A DNA stretch of 64,000 nt from Beaufortia kweichowensis (GCA_019155185.1 CM032803.1:1155501-1219500), one strand, 5' to 3'; positions 39,991-53,838 are shown, counted from the first letter of the stretch. A program made the numbers and translations. Notes: generated by a model not told the origin, from the letters alone.

Positions 39991-42779
39991 TTTCAGTGGC
40001 ACTGAAACAACTTATTTTTGTCACCTAGGCTTTGTGTATTGATATGGTTGAAAAAAGTCTTCTTTATAGTATTTATAAGTGTACAGAGGTCTGTTTTAAT
40101 TGTGCTTTTTATAAATGAATATTTTAAATATGGTGCATAAATACAGTACTGTGGGGTCACTGTATCTTCTTTCTCATCTCTATAATACAGTTTAGCGTTC
40201 AGTAAAATGTAAGTGATAGAGACGTAAATAGTCTTGTCTGTTCCTAACTGGTGTGTCTTCGAACTGAAACATATTTTGTTTGTGATTGTAAAGGCAAGAA
40301 AACATGTGTAGTCTTTTCAGTATCATTTTCATGCACAAAACAGGAAAGGATCAATTATTCCTTATACACGCTCCGAGCATGTGTAGTGGGTGTGTGTGAG
40401 CCTGTGCTGATGTGTACGGTCATAACTGCGTCTGAGTCGTACACTGTCGATAAAGCAGATCACCTGCTGCTTAAATCTCTCAAACATCTGCTCTCACTTC
40501 ATTACAGCCAACTTCCTGTCATCCATTCTGAGAATCCTTCTTTCTCTATCTCTCTCTGCTTGTGTTTTGGGTGGGCGGTTGTGTGAAAAAGAAAACCGAA
40601 AGATAAACAGATCACCAACAATAGTGTGAAATGCCAGCCCTTATTTGCTCGTACAAAGGAACAAGCTTGTGTATTCCCGATTGTACTCTGCCATTTTTCT
40701 CTCTCTATTGTTTCTGGATCTGAATCGGGCTGAGCAGGGTCTCAAGACGCCTGGAAAAACCCAGCGGACCGACCCGCCGCAGGAGAGAGAGCCTTCTAAA
40801 CGAGACTCCTTCAATCGCGGCATCTTTCATTCCAGCACAGAAATGCCAGGACACAGGAGGAGAAGTGGGGTCAGCATTAGCTTTAAAGCTTTTGTTTTCA
40901 GAACCGCCTATTTGAAACAATTCTTGCAGAGCGTTGTACCCCGCACGACTGTCGGGCCTCCGGATCCAGCTCAGTCAGTTCAACCAAACCAACAGGAGCG
41001 GACGAGATAGACAGACTGACGGTGTGCAGCGCCTTGGAAAATCACAGCTAACCAAGCATCGCGCTTTGCCTCGTTAACGATTCAATTGTTGTTGTCTCCA
41101 TGGTTTGTTTGTCCTTCCTTTTGATGTTAGTGTAGAATATTATGGCTATGTTTTATCGCGGATGTGTACCGACCTTTTGTTGTTCCCGAAAACCGGCGAA
41201 TTACAAATAGAGGGATGTGACTAGAAAAACAATTGATAAGTACTCTCTGTTTGATGAAGTAAAAACGAAGAGTGGAAGAAGAAGCCCCTTAGGGCACCTT
41301 TACCTCTCGTGATAGAGAGTAGCACGCAGTGTATATTTCACCTACTTCCCCCTCCCGTTGACACACACTCTCTATTGTTTTTATTTGTTGTTTCCTGTTT
41401 TTTATAGTTATAGCACAAACACAATCCACACAGAGTCTTTGAGAAGAGAAAACAAAGCCCCGTGGGATCAATGCTTTCCCACTGTCAATAGAGTTGTCAA
41501 AGGTTTATGAATCTCTAGTAACATGCAGCTCGAGTCAGTTTGTGTAGGGGGGCAATTAGAGCCGTCTAGGCAAAAACTGAAGTTGCCTCTGTTGTGTTTG
41601 TATTGGAGAATCTGAAGTGTTGTGTTTTCCACCCACTACGTTTCTGCTGGCAGACGTTGCTTGTTCCTGGACATCCCTCATTAACATGTTTTCAGGAACC
41701 AAACAAAATCCGCTAAAGCAAACCTTAGGCTTTGATATTTCTCTCAATATTCTATTCGGGTAGATTGACAGAAAAGTGACACAGGGTTACATGTTAATGC
41801 ACAGGATACTATTTGTGCAACACGAGCAAATTTACATGATAAATAATTGAAATATCTGCAGCATACGCCAAAAGAAAACATTCGCTTGACAGCATTTTGA
41901 CACATCTGTCTGAAATTTGACACAAATATCAGTCATACTGAGGTATATTCTTGATGCTTTTACTGTAGACGATGTGACTGTCACCAGATTAGACATATTG
42001 GTGGGAAGAAAAAGATATTGTGCCAAATGCAACTAAAGTTAATTCCTTTGTGACGGTTCAATATCAACAGAAGAAGGGGGATAAATCGGGACACATTATC
42101 ACCCAGCGTACCGGTGGGCTTGGACTCCCGCCACAGAGGTTAACTGGTTTGGTTGCTCAACTCCAGTTGGCATTGGTAACATCTCCAGGGGTAGCAGCCT
42201 GCCTTCTGCTCTCAGTCCCTAACTGTTTTCTGTTAAAACACCAGCTCACTTTTGATCGTAACCAATACGAGTACAAAAAGTTAATAAACCCAGTACCTCT
42301 GGGAGCAAGTTTTGTGGCCCTCAAATCTCTGTGTACATCAAATATTTCAGATGACAAGTAGCATAGCCGGCTACTTTTGTTGGCAGGGGTCTTTCTCGGT
42401 CTGCTTGATGAATGTTTCTATCCGAAAGCATTAAGTGATCTATTTTTCATGTAAGTTCTTTAGTCACACGGTGGAGTTTTGGGTGACACGGAGGTCTTAC
42501 GTGTACTGATGTGTATTCCTGCATCTGGAGTCCATGGTGAAAGGAGGCGACGAGTATCTCGGGGAGCAATAAGAGATTGTCTCGAGGCGAGGAGAGACAT
42601 GCTAGCTGGCTGTAAAAAGGTCACACCTGTCATTTCTTTGCATGGTGGGTGGAGGATCAGCTACTCGCCTCAACATGAAGGACTATGACAATATACACAC
42701 ACCCACACACAATCCCTTTTCCATTCATCCCTGACATACATTTAGTTACCAAACTAAAATACGCTTTCTATTTAAAGCA

Positions 42780-43130
42780 TTGGCAAATTAACAGCAACGT
42801 GCAGATTTGATGCAGAGGACGGCTCATTCGTTTCCCTCGTCTCATACGTTAACAAATCGCACAGCACCCTAACAAAGACTAATTATCTCACCTGCTTTCA
42901 CTTAGCACGGCTGCTCGGTCTCTCTAAAAGAGAGCCTCCATCTTATTTCAGCGTGTCCTACTTCAGGAACCAAGCTGAGCCGAGAGAAACGCAGGAGCCC
43001 CCGCTGGCGCTCCCAGGCCTCGGTGCAAATCCACGGGAGGTCCCAAAGCCGCCCCGCGCCGGCTGCAGCACAGGCAAATTGCCACAGCTGAGACAAGTCT
43101 CCATTCAACAGGCTAATTAATCTTGCTTTG
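42780..43130. other. GC-richer, CpG-containing block
   Basis: 42940-43080 is clearly richer in G+C and CpG than its surroundings (…CCGCCCCGCGCCGGC…). It is too short for a CpG island and has no recognisable exon or TATA context. It could be an enhancer or a decayed promoter. Confidence 0.25.
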
Positions 43131-44276
43131 TAAGAGTAGTCATGCCAGAACCTCTCAGGGCCAGGCTGCTGATGCAGGCCTTCTGAAGTTTGGAGGCTTC
43201 GTTTATGGGCAGTTAAAGATCCCTGCGTCTGTTATTAGGTGGGAGCGGGCAGAGTGGCCGTGATGAATAGGTATTTCTACTGCTATTGAATGGACAGAGA
43301 AGTGAGGTGGAAGCGATTTAATGGTGCGGATGTGAAGAGAAACAGCTTGTGTTTGCTCAGATCTCAGGCTGAATGAAGCCAATAATGCTGATTAGGGCCA
43401 CAAGGAAAAAAACGCTTCTTCTCTCCGTTTGCTGCCTTGAGATACCGCTGTCAGAATCGTCCGCAAAGGAGCTTGGAGGCAATGATGAATATCTGCTCTT
43501 TAATAGCTATTGTGTTTTTCTCACTTGACACCTCTTTAGCATTTTAAATTGATTCCTCTCTGTGGAAAACAGTGGTGAGACCAAACAAACATGACCCTCT
43601 TTGGTTATGTGAGATAAATAATGCCGTCTACCCAGAGCAATTAAGGTTGGCTGTAAAGATTTTTTGGGCCACTGCTTTGTGTACGTGTGTTATTATAAAG
43701 TGGTTTCCCAACACCACTGTAAATATAGCTTCGATTTTGTCTGCTTGTCTTGTCTGTAGGTGTGGGATGAAGAGTTCTAATTCTGTTGGCTTTATTGAAA
43801 TGGTAGAGCAATTCTAGCAAATGTACATGCCTGTGCAGAGTTAGGGTAGTTTGTTGAACTAGGGGAACTCATTGTAGTATTGATGGAATATATATTTTAA
43901 TTTGTTTTTCCCAGATTGTTTCCTTATAAGACATTTTATTGTCTCCAAATTTTTTTTAGGAAAATAGGGTGTTTTTTATATACTTTTCATTTTACATTAC
44001 ATAAAGACTTTAATTTGATATGTATGTGTACATTTTATAATTTTTTATCCCAATAAGAGTGTGAATATGAAATTAAAATGTGAAGTGAGAGGGGAAGCCA
44101 GGGGACCAGAAGGAAATTATTAGGCTTATTTTTATTATTATTAACTGCTAGCCTTACTAGTTTAACTTAGTCTTTGCAGTCCAAGGTTTCTCAAACTTTG
44201 TCAATGCCAATTTCATCAACTTCACATCTCATCAAGGTCAATGTTAGAGCAGATTAAAGGGCATATAATAAAGCTA

Positions 44277-44457
<181 letters not shown>

Positions 44458-44478
44458 CATATATATTGCAGTCTTAGC

Positions 44479-44500
44479 ATATATATATATATATATATAT
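44479..44500. repeat. (AT)11 tract
   Basis: AT dinucleotide run 25 bp after the CT tract, likely part of one compound microsatellite. Confidence 0.9.
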
Positions 44501-47117
44501 ACATACTCTGTATTGGAGATTCAGCTGAAGCCAGAGTGTCTTTCACTATGAGAGAAGCATCACCTGCTCAGCTGGGGTGTCATTAATCACAACAGTCCTT
44601 TTCCCTGAACAGTTCAGCAGCCAAAAGTCAGGCCAGTGTATCACAGACACATCTCATCCCGGCAGGAACACCACATCACCAGTTAGCAACCAAGTCAAGT
44701 GCTCTGTTTAGTCCTCACTATCCCCAAGTTCACCACCACCTCTTCTTCTCTTCCGTTCCTTGTTCTCCTCTGTCTCTCTCTCTCTCGTTCTGTCTTTTCC
44801 TCCGTCTCTGCACCAATTCTCTCGGGCACCCCAGCTGCTCAGCTGTCAATTTTTCTGTGATGGACTCTAAACTAAGTTACTGCTCTAGTTCGCCGTTTTC
44901 TTTCAGACTTCCAGTTAAATCTGAAATTCGAGGCATCAGCTCATTGTAGTGTAAACACACAATAAGGATTTGAATCTGTTGGTTTATTTGTTAAGTGTGG
45001 ACTGTGGTTTTTTAACCATCCTCAGGAGGAGGAAAAGAATAAAGTACGTAGGAGCGGCAGAGACGATCGGAGGTTCAGACTGTGATACTCATTTATTTCT
45101 TCCCTCTCATCTCCCTGTTTGGTAATGCTGTTTGGGTGGCGCTGCCCCTCCGTTGTCTGCAGGAGGCAGTTCATTAGACCCATATGCTACAATCAATTCA
45201 GCAGAGACTCCAGGCTGAGCCCAAATGAGATCCGCTGTGATTTACCTTTTAAATGGGCCTCTTGTTTACAAGTCTGTGACACCGTGTGAATATACGAAAA
45301 TGTAGAGCTCGGCTTGATTGGGCTCCGGTTGCCCTTCAAGGTGCTACTGAAGTTTCCCCAAGTCAACTTGCCTATATTCTCTTTCACGCTTATTGAATGG
45401 GGAAGTCCACACGGACCTTTTAAGACTATGAGCTCCATTGACTGCCCTTTGCAATTGATTGACCAACAGATGAAATAAGCACTCGTCTCTGTGATCACCT
45501 TGAAAGCTCTTTTTTTCTCTACCTGGCCTCAGTCGGCATTTAAAATTATCAGATTGAATTTGTAATTTACAGCACAGCTTCATATCCCAAGCATTCCCTG
45601 AACGGTGATACTCTTTTATGTGTGATGTGGAGCCGTCTACAACCGCAGTGATTTTTCCCAGTAGACGAGCTGTGTGTCTTTAGTCTTTGCTTACACCTGA
45701 CAAGCTTTACGCTGGGTGACAGAGCTGATAAAATGATCTTAAAGTTATTTCTTGCATCAAGATCCAGGATAGGCAGGATCTTACTGCGTCTTCATTTCCT
45801 TTCTCTCAATTAGGTAATGCTGAAACAAAGTGACTTGTTATAGTCCTTCTTATCCTCAAAGTGACAGATGTCCCTCCTGTTAGGCATTAATTAGTTTCTA
45901 ATTGAAAGGGTTGATTAAAATGCAGGAAAAGCTTGTTTATGAGCTTAAAACCTTCACGGTACCGTTGAGTTACTAAAAGATGGACATTATTGAAGACCTT
46001 ACCATTTTTTTAAGTTTTGCTCTTGCCTCACACTTGTGTAACCACAACTTGTTGTTTTTTACTGTAAAATAGAACAATATTTGAATAAGGTAAAACTATA
46101 GCTTCCTATTAAGCTGTTGTCTTAAAACCTTCTCAAAATGATACAATATTGTACTTTTTAAAGTTTCAAATGTGCTTAATGCAAATAATTTTATTTTTTT
46201 TAGGGGAGAGCTGTCTTTGATGTACAAATATTTTATTAATGTATTCATTTGCCATGCTTATTGAGGCATCTCTCATCTCTGGAATTTTATTTTATTTATT
46301 AGTAAACAGCCTCAAGTTGTTTGGAACAGGTTGGTTTTGTCCTCTCATCTTTCCATGAATTTCAGAGTTGCAGTGAGAGGTGTTTAGATATCTCTGACTC
46401 CAGTAATGTTTTATTGATACTTTCATATTTCTGGATTAAAAAATGAAAGTCTTCACCAAAATCCATTTTGCATGGGATGAAATGTTTTTTTTAACTTGAT
46501 TTCCTCCACCTTTTGCTCTCCCTCCTCTTAACAGGGAGTTTGGGAATGGCCTAATTTCATCCATAAACAGCGGACTAACTGTGTCCACACTTGACTTCCA
46601 AAACTTTCAAAACATCTTCAGTGAAGAGCATCTCCTCCAATAATCTTCTGCTTAAATTGATAGTAAAGCCCTATTTTACATCTTGCCTGATGCACACTGG
46701 CCTATTTTTTTATGGAAATGATCAACAACATTTACTGCATATTTTTATACAATTACATCTTAAATAGAATGTGCAAGACAGACTCGCACAATTACCACCT
46801 TCACGTACAGTAAATATGTATTAATTTCTGACACCTGGCTGAGGTCATTGAGCTAAATTTGTTGTTTACAGGCGGTGAATATATACGTAGTTGATTTTTG
46901 TTGATTGAAATTTTGTTGCTTTGTTTGATTATTATTACTTTTTAAATTAGCATATTGCACTTCTTGTATGATTACTAGAACTGTGTTTCATTAGGGCTTG
47001 CCTATGTACATTTGGGTATTGCAACAACATTTCTGATTGGTTTTTAAAATGTTTGCATGATTGTGTTAGAGGTCGTTGTGAACTATAGATTAATTTTGTA
47101 AACGTAGACAGAGTTTT

Positions 47118-47291
47118 TTTCCTCATGAGGAAATCGGCTTATAAATCGTACTGATGTGTATTGTACCATGTAAAATGCAGAAAGGTTTAGAGGTAGGGTG
47201 AAGGTTAACACAATACAATAGACAGTTTATACAGTCTACAAGTCCATGAAAAGTCCCCACAAAACATGGAAACCCAACGTGTGTTGTGTTT
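47118..47291 (+). repeat. Dispersed vertebrate repeat (CCTCATGAGGAAAT… type)
   Basis: The ordered blocks CCTCATGAGGAAATCGGCTT, AATGCAGAAAGGTTTAGAGG, CAGTTTATACAGTCTAC and AAAGTCCCCACAAAACATGG, AAACCCAACGTGTGT match a dispersed intronic repeat I recall as common in teleosts. No coding capacity. Its class is unknown to me. Confidence 0.55.
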
Positions 47292-48362
47292 TAGCTCTCC
47301 TGTCTCCATGTCAAGATCAAAGCCACCATGATTGACATGATGTCTGTGAGGTATTAAAGTTGAGAATGAGCTGTCAAGAGCTGTTTTTTTTTTCTTGTAT
47401 TTTTAAACAAAAAATTATGTGCTCATGTGGACTTAAAGCCATAACTCTTGACAGCAATTTAAAAGCAAAAAAAGTCTTTAGTGTAGACATTATTTTTGGT
47501 TATTTCAAGTGAAACTTTCACACTGATCGTGTCCTAATGACCCCTTTTCTGTTGCTTTGAAAAGCATGTATGTGTCCGGTAGGTCACAGGAAAAAGAAAA
47601 CATCATTTACGTCAGTAAGTCTGGAACATGTTAAATCATTTATTGAAGACTTTAGTAATTGAGGTCACAGCATCATCTGATCTCTGACACATTTCTATCT
47701 TTACCTTTTATTTTCCTGGATAATTTGCTTCCTTTTATTTGAAAAAGTGATCCTTCCATATGGCAAAAACCTTTATACAATTCTATAGCCTACAATTTGA
47801 CTCAATTATGATGTCATGACATGTTTTTTCCCCAAGCAAGCCTTAGTTAACCTGTGTGCTCTCTACCTGTCGTTGTGGCCCACTGGTATTTCTTTGTGTC
47901 ACCATCCGTGAGTATGGGGCTATTAAATTAAATTTATGGGGTATTGCTGTGAAATACCAGGAGAAAAAATCTAATGCTGTAATCTCATCATGTTGTGCCA
48001 CCTGCTATCATAAGAAGCCCTTTTAAATCAACACGTAGTTGTTTGGCATCCTTGGATGAGTTGGCTTTATGCCAGAGACCCATGTTTTCCCCACATAAGC
48101 AGAAAATTGTAAATGGGAGAGTTTTGTAAGTGCTGTGCTTTGCCTCGTTTTTATCTAGATCTCACCCAGATGCAGTCTGTGCTGTACAGGAGTGCTGTGT
48201 GCTTTTAACAGCAGTGCTGTAATGTGCGTGGAGGTGGAGAATGCGAGATGATGCGACGTTGGATAGTTTCTATTTTCAAGTGACATACTGGTAGTGTTAA
48301 GTCAGCTAAGTGGTTGTGGCCGGGTAAAACACTGCATGTCTGCCGCTCAGAAGCAGACGCAT

Positions 48363-48560
48363 TAAAGGAATGTTCTGGGGTTAAATACAACTTATGCTGT
48401 ATCGACAGCATCTGTGGCAAGCTGTTGATTTCCACTTACCATAATAGTCTATGGGCCAAGGCATTCTGAGCAGTAAACATGTCTGCTTTTGATATGCAAT
48501 TTGTGTTGCACGTCTCAAAAGCTTTTTCTTGTATTGTACTTGTATTGACCACAGACCATC
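48363..48560. mobile_element. Second copy of the AAAGGAAT… fold-back element
   Basis: The left end reads TAAAGGAATGTTCTGGGGTT, then ATACAACTTATGCTG and ATCGACAGCATCTGTGGCAA, the classic order of this family. The right end (ACTTGTATTGACCACAGA) looks like a decayed inverted terminus. Antisense reading of the left arm gives short ORFs, which are artefacts. It is about 200 bp, so internally deleted compared with 803-1110. Confidence 0.6.
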
Positions 48561-50511
48561 TTGTAAGTATCCCAGCATCTGCTCATGTTTTTTGATTGGG
48601 TAAATAAGTGGTTAAATCATTCCTGTCTGCTCTTCCATGAGCACGGTGGCTCATCCTCCATAGGGCCTGTTCTCTGTAGGACAGCACTCCTGGGAAAAAA
48701 GTGTGATGCTGCACATCCTGATGGGAAATAACCTGCGAGAGCAGCTCCCCGGACGCATCAAAAGACCTACCATTGAGTAGCAGGGCATGTCCTCAGGGTC
48801 TTCCAGTGGGTGCTATTGTTCAAGAAGCTCAACTGATGCTACTTTCAGCCGACCTTCTAGACTTGAAAGCCTCTGAAATCTTCAGAGAATGAAGTCTTGT
48901 TTTGTTTGTGTGTGTGTTTGTAAGAGATCCTGTTTGGTGGGTTTGCTTGTTTTCCTATTGAGAAGATGCTGATTCCCTCTTCATAAGACTGTCAATCAAG
49001 CACTAATGAGCAGTAAATGATGGAATAATATATTGGCAACTACTTGGCTTTGATATGGCTTCATGTGCACTAATTGCAACGATTATATCTGTATTATTTT
49101 TCAAAAAGATCAGTGGGGCACTCCAGTAATTTTCATTAATCACGTAAAAGGAGAGGTAATTAAAAACCCCATTATCACCAATCATTTTGGGTGTTTATGG
49201 AGGGATCCGAATATTAATATAATTTAATTCACAAAAGACATCGAATGCACAAAAGATTATTTCAAGGTAATATCCCGCTGTTTCATGGCTTGCGTATCTG
49301 CTCTCTGTGGATTTTTGCTTTTGCTAGTTTTTGCTGTTGTTGTTAAATGACATCCTTGCAGTTGTGTTGGTGTAGTGTGTAAACTTGACTGTCATGCTTA
49401 TGGGTGCATGTTGGTGATAACTGGTCTTTGGCCCTCACTGTTGTCATTGAGATATCGCTTGAGGTCACAAGTATGGCAGAGATAGTGTCATGGGGTTATC
49501 GAATGCAGCTTTATCTAAACATCTGGTTAGTCTCTATTAAAGTGACACTCGCTCACGAACCATCATTTAACAGAATTATTCCGGTGTGGCGACCTCACAT
49601 GGAGATAAATTACATCCGCAATGTGTGAAGCACAGATATCACCGTCGTCCGTCAGCTCGTAATCATGCTCTCCCTCCACACGTATCAAACTGCAAACAAA
49701 CTCACATGTGCTGATCTAGATTCAGATCTAGTCTTCGATTATTCTGGAGCATTGTGCGTGCAGTTGGCTAGTTAATGACATTCTTTAGAGAGTCGTAGAG
49801 ATAAGCTGGTCTTTATGCAGACTGTCAGTTTGCTACTGTCTCAGTATCAATGGATGAAGCGCATAGAGGTTTATAGAAATTCATTGATTCTTTCCCCTCC
49901 CTATGTGATACAGTACTTGCACTCCCTCACATCAGATCATATAAATGAGATTGGAAAGTAAGTTAACGCTACTGTACTTTGAGACACTTCTTAGTCACCG
50001 GATGTAATGCACTTTTGCTTGTTTGATATTGCTATGCATTGTTATATATACAGTACTATTAATAGATTTTTGTGCATACATAAAATCAGGTCTACTTGTT
50101 CTTTATATCTGTACACACATTATAGTTGCAGTCTGCCTCTGTCGTGGTCCCAAAGTGATATTGACACTCTCACTGGAGTAATTGTTCCGTGCACTAGTGT
50201 CTCTGGCAGGAAATGCTGTTATCGACAAGCAGGGATTCAATAAGACTGGGAGATGAACACTTTAGGCTTGGTCAAAGGACTGTATTGGTCTTTTCACTTT
50301 TATTTTTACTCTTTCTCTTTTCATATTCTCTATTTGGTAATCTGTCATCCAAGGCAACACCCTGACATACATGCAGATACATAGTTAACACATAATTAGT
50401 ATGTAAAAAATTATTTTACACTAAACTTTTTTACCAGTGCCTTTCAATATAAACCGTAAGGTAAAGTTTTTTTTTAACTTGCCGTCTTAGATTTATGTTC
50501 ACTGAGATTGG

Positions 50512-50528
50512 CGCAGTGCATTCTGGGA
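50512..50528 (-). promoter_or_regulatory. ZNF143/THAP11-like site flanked by CCAAT boxes
   Basis: On the minus strand TCCCAGAATGCACTGCG fits the ZNF143 consensus TCCCANNATGCNNYGCG. ATTGG (inverted CCAAT) occurs at 50507-50511 and 50528-50532. This motif normally marks promoters; no gene start is seen here. Confidence 0.4.
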
Positions 50529-51483
50529 TTGGCTTTTAACAGAATACATGCAGTGCTGCCTTAACGTTTGTTACATCATTTCCAAAATGAAGTATCTTAA
50601 GACGCAGCACAATTTAGTCCTGTAGTATCTTTTAAAACGGCTTTTATGTCAGGAGTGTGAACCTTCTGATGCCTAGAGCATCTATAACCTTTTCTCTTTA
50701 TCTCTCCAGCGCTCACTCCATCTGTTGGTTGGTCCCTCCTCTTTATCTGCTCTCTCTTCTTCCTTCTTCCTTCTTTGTGCTTTCCACTTCACCCCAGTGT
50801 GTTTCTCCATTCTCTGTCAGGGGTTTCTCTGGACCCGTGCACAGACCATTCCCTCGTTTTCTCCAGCCAACAGCAGAAACCCAATTACAGTGAACTAGTG
50901 GATGTGGCTGTCTGCATGATTAGTGTGGTCTGGTGTAATGTTGATATCATCCCAAAGGATTCAGCTGGCCAGGGTCATTAAGCAGCATATTATGGCCTGT
51001 CTTTGGTTTCCAGAGCTAAAGGTCAATGGATAGTGAAACCAGAAACTCAGTCTTTTGCTGAGTGGATTAGATTGAAGGTTTTGCCTGTTTTTGTAAGGAA
51101 GAAATCCAGAGAGCACTTTCTGCTATTTATTACCTAATGTGGTGTAACAAAAAATGGCAAACCTGGCCTTTTTGTTCTCAGAATCCTTGCGGTATGGCAT
51201 ACAACATAGTCTGGAGTTTATATATATGTTTTTAGTTAAAAAATGTCTCTCTGAAACCTGCCTTCATGACGTTTGGGTGTTGTATGTGATTACCAGGTCT
51301 ATGCTGTTGATAGATTTTTTTAAATGGTTGGTATGTGGTTGCTTACTGGTATTCTGGTCTCTAGATATGGCTTAAATAAAAATGAGATTAGTGTTTTGCT
51401 GATTTCATAATTTTCACAGTAAAAATGCTCTTCTTAACAAAATGCAGAATTTGATGTGACATTCATGTTCGTAGCATGTACCG

Positions 51484-51560
51484 TGTGCAGGATGAGTAAC
51501 TTTAATACTTAGGGTTAGGGATTTAAACAAATCCCCAACACTAGTATGAGCAATAGTAAA
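51484..51560 (+). repeat. Short dispersed repeat, plus copy
   Basis: GTGCAGGATGAGTAACTTTA, ATACTTAGGGTTAGGGATTT and AAATCCCCAACA align with the copy at 12661 in opposite orientation. GTTAGGGATTT and AAATCCCCAAC can pair. The TTAGGGTTAGGG inside is two units only, not a telomere. Confidence 0.45.
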
Positions 51561-53523
51561 AGCGAAGTTTGCCATAACTGCTTAATAGCTTAATTTATCC
51601 GCTTTTGGATTCTGTTTGGCAAATATTTATAAAGAGCTTCTGCTGAATTATTGATCAGTTACTGGCAACTTTTCTTTATGCTAGGTAGGACAGTTAAGCA
51701 TGTGAGAAAGAAAGATAATGCTTTTACTTTCTCCTTTTCCCACCCAAGCATATTCTTAATATATAAAGGTACCGAACTGCTGAGCAGCCATCCTTTGGAT
51801 AGCAGCCCTGCCTGTGGTACAGCGGGTGGATTTGCGGTAGCTGTCTTAAGGAGGTCTGGAAAGAGCCAGGGGCAACTACAGTTAGTCGCGACAGTAATGA
51901 GGGAAGTAACACCCTCTCTCACACACCCCCCGTTACTATATTCAGCTAGTTTTAAGGCTCACCAGTCACATTAGTGTCCCTCAGATCCCCAGAACAGAAC
52001 TTAAGAGGCAGGTGATCTGAGTGATCTTTAGTGAGATCCAGATCAAGACAGGTTTGAGTATGAGGATCTGCCTGTGAAGATAGTTTCAATCTTCTGGAAT
52101 GTGTGGGAGAAGAAAAGAGTTCTCAGAGTAAAAGAGTACCAGAACGCAGGCCAGTGCAGATTTACAGCTGGCAGTCAACATCAAAGATGGTTTCATTACA
52201 TACCAACTCGTCTCGTTCTGCCACCAGCTCACCACCCACGTTCCTACGACTGTTTAAACCTAATACAACACCTGCTGATCTCACCGGAGTAAATCACCAC
52301 ACTGTCTGCCATGTTTACAACATGTTCTGCAGACTCAACACATACAGGCACTGCCCCCCACCTGCCTACAGTAATGGCTCATTTATTTTCCTGTTGCTAT
52401 ATAAACCACCACTGCTGTCTGTGTCAGAGTTTCTTTTGACTGTGCCTCGACAGAGAAGAATGGGACTCCGTCACACAAAGATGCCCTGTTTATTCCTCCC
52501 AGACTGCCTATTAGCGCTGCTTGCCTGCTGGGGAAGCCAAATCCTGGGACGATGGCTTAAAAGGCGAATTCATATCGACGGAGACACTGCTAATACTCTC
52601 TCCGTACTACCCTGCATACTTTTCAGTCTGCATTAATTCATCTCAGCCTTTACACCCCTGCGCCCCCTTGCACTCACTCTTTTTCTCCAACTCGTTTGGC
52701 AGGTTGTTGATTTCAGATGGAAAAAGCTTTATAAAAGCAAAGAAACACAGATGACATGGATTAAAAAGATGGAACAAAATAAATAAATAAAGAATAGCAA
52801 GAATAGAAATACAGTGATATAAAACAGTAGAAAGCAGTAGTATGGCACACGTTTGCTTTGTGTGCCCAAGGGCTTTTATTGAGCAGCAGTGCAGATAACA
52901 GATTGACAGTCATCAGTCCATCTGCCTGCTGTGTTCGAGTATAGACTGTAGTCACAGAAAATCCACAGTCTTGCCAGCACACACAGCAAAATTGATTTTA
53001 GCACACAGAATTGCTGGCCTGTTTTAAGACTTTCTGGCAAGAAACTGATGTTTTTTCATCTTTTTTCAATTTATAATGAGGTTTTATTTTACGCACCCTT
53101 TTGTCCAAGGGTTCGTCTCCATGCAGGGATAATGAATGAACAGGAAAGTAAAGAAATAAATCTCTTTTAACTCGTAGGTTTGAGCCATAATAAGTAACAG
53201 CAATAAGAAACTTTTCATTGTTTTATTTGTGCCTTACATACTGCACATTAATTAAAATGTGCCTAAAATGTAATTAATATATGTGATCCTGTCTGTGAAC
53301 ACCATGCTAAACTCTTAAAATCAAATTATGAAATAACAAGCATGAAGGTTTGATTTTACTATGTTTCCAATCTTTAGCATGACCTTTACTCAGTCAATAT
53401 TAAAGATATTATGTTTTCAACATTAAGTAGGATGATTTTTTATGTAGAAAATAGTAAATCACTAAAAAATGACTTTAGCTGGGTTTTCACAGGCAGGGTC
53501 ATGTATATAAGTTGTGACTGCCC

Positions 53524-53810
53524 ACTGGCATTGTGTGAATGTACACTGTCAAAAAAAATGGTTAAAATTGTATACCTTTTGTCACTGGGGCAGTACCCTT
53601 TCAAAAAAGTACTCATTTGGACCTCAAAAATGCATATTAGTAACTCAAAGGTACATATAAGTATCACAAAGGTACATATTGGTACCAAATGTATACATAT
53701 CTGTTCCTAATAGTACATATTATAACTTTTTTAATGGGTACTGCCCTAGTGACAAAAAGGTACAAATTTTAACCATTTTTTCTGACAGTGTACATTCACA
53801 CAATGCCAGT
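53524..53810. mobile_element. Long palindromic MITE
   Basis: The outermost 27 bp (53524-53550) are a perfect inverted repeat of 53784-53810. Inside, arms such as AAATGGTTAAAATTGTA, TTTTGTCACTGGGGCAGTACCC and their inverted partners GGGTACTGCCCTAGTGACAAAA and TTTTAACCATTTTT continue for about 80 bp with mismatches. The centre holds short direct repeats of caaaggtacatat. It encodes nothing. Minus-strand ORFs over each arm look alike only because the arms mirror each other. I recognise this palindrome type as widespread in teleosts but cannot give a family name. Confidence 0.75.
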
Positions 53811-53819
53811 AGAATACAG

Positions 53820-53838
53820 TTTTTTTCTGACAGTGTAC
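53820..53838. mobile_element. Extra copy of the MITE terminus
   Basis: TTTTTTCTGACAGTGTAC repeats the inner right terminus found at about 53779-53792, separated by about 28 bp. No matching left copy is seen outside 53524. It suggests a nested insertion or a local duplication of the element end. Confidence 0.5.

Noticed and set aside
44176..44205. Possible hAT transposon end (GGTTTCTCAAACTTTG)
   Set aside because: Only one end with partial resemblance; no inverted partner or 8-bp duplication found.
51510..51522. Telomere-like TTAGGGTTAGGG
   Set aside because: Two units only, inside a short dispersed repeat.
52103..52636. 177-codon plus-strand ORF, the longest not made of simple repeat
   Set aside because: No recognisable domain, signal or family. 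Composition looks like translated intron (many Cys, His, Leu, Ser from random codons). One long ORF is expected by chance in 64 kb.
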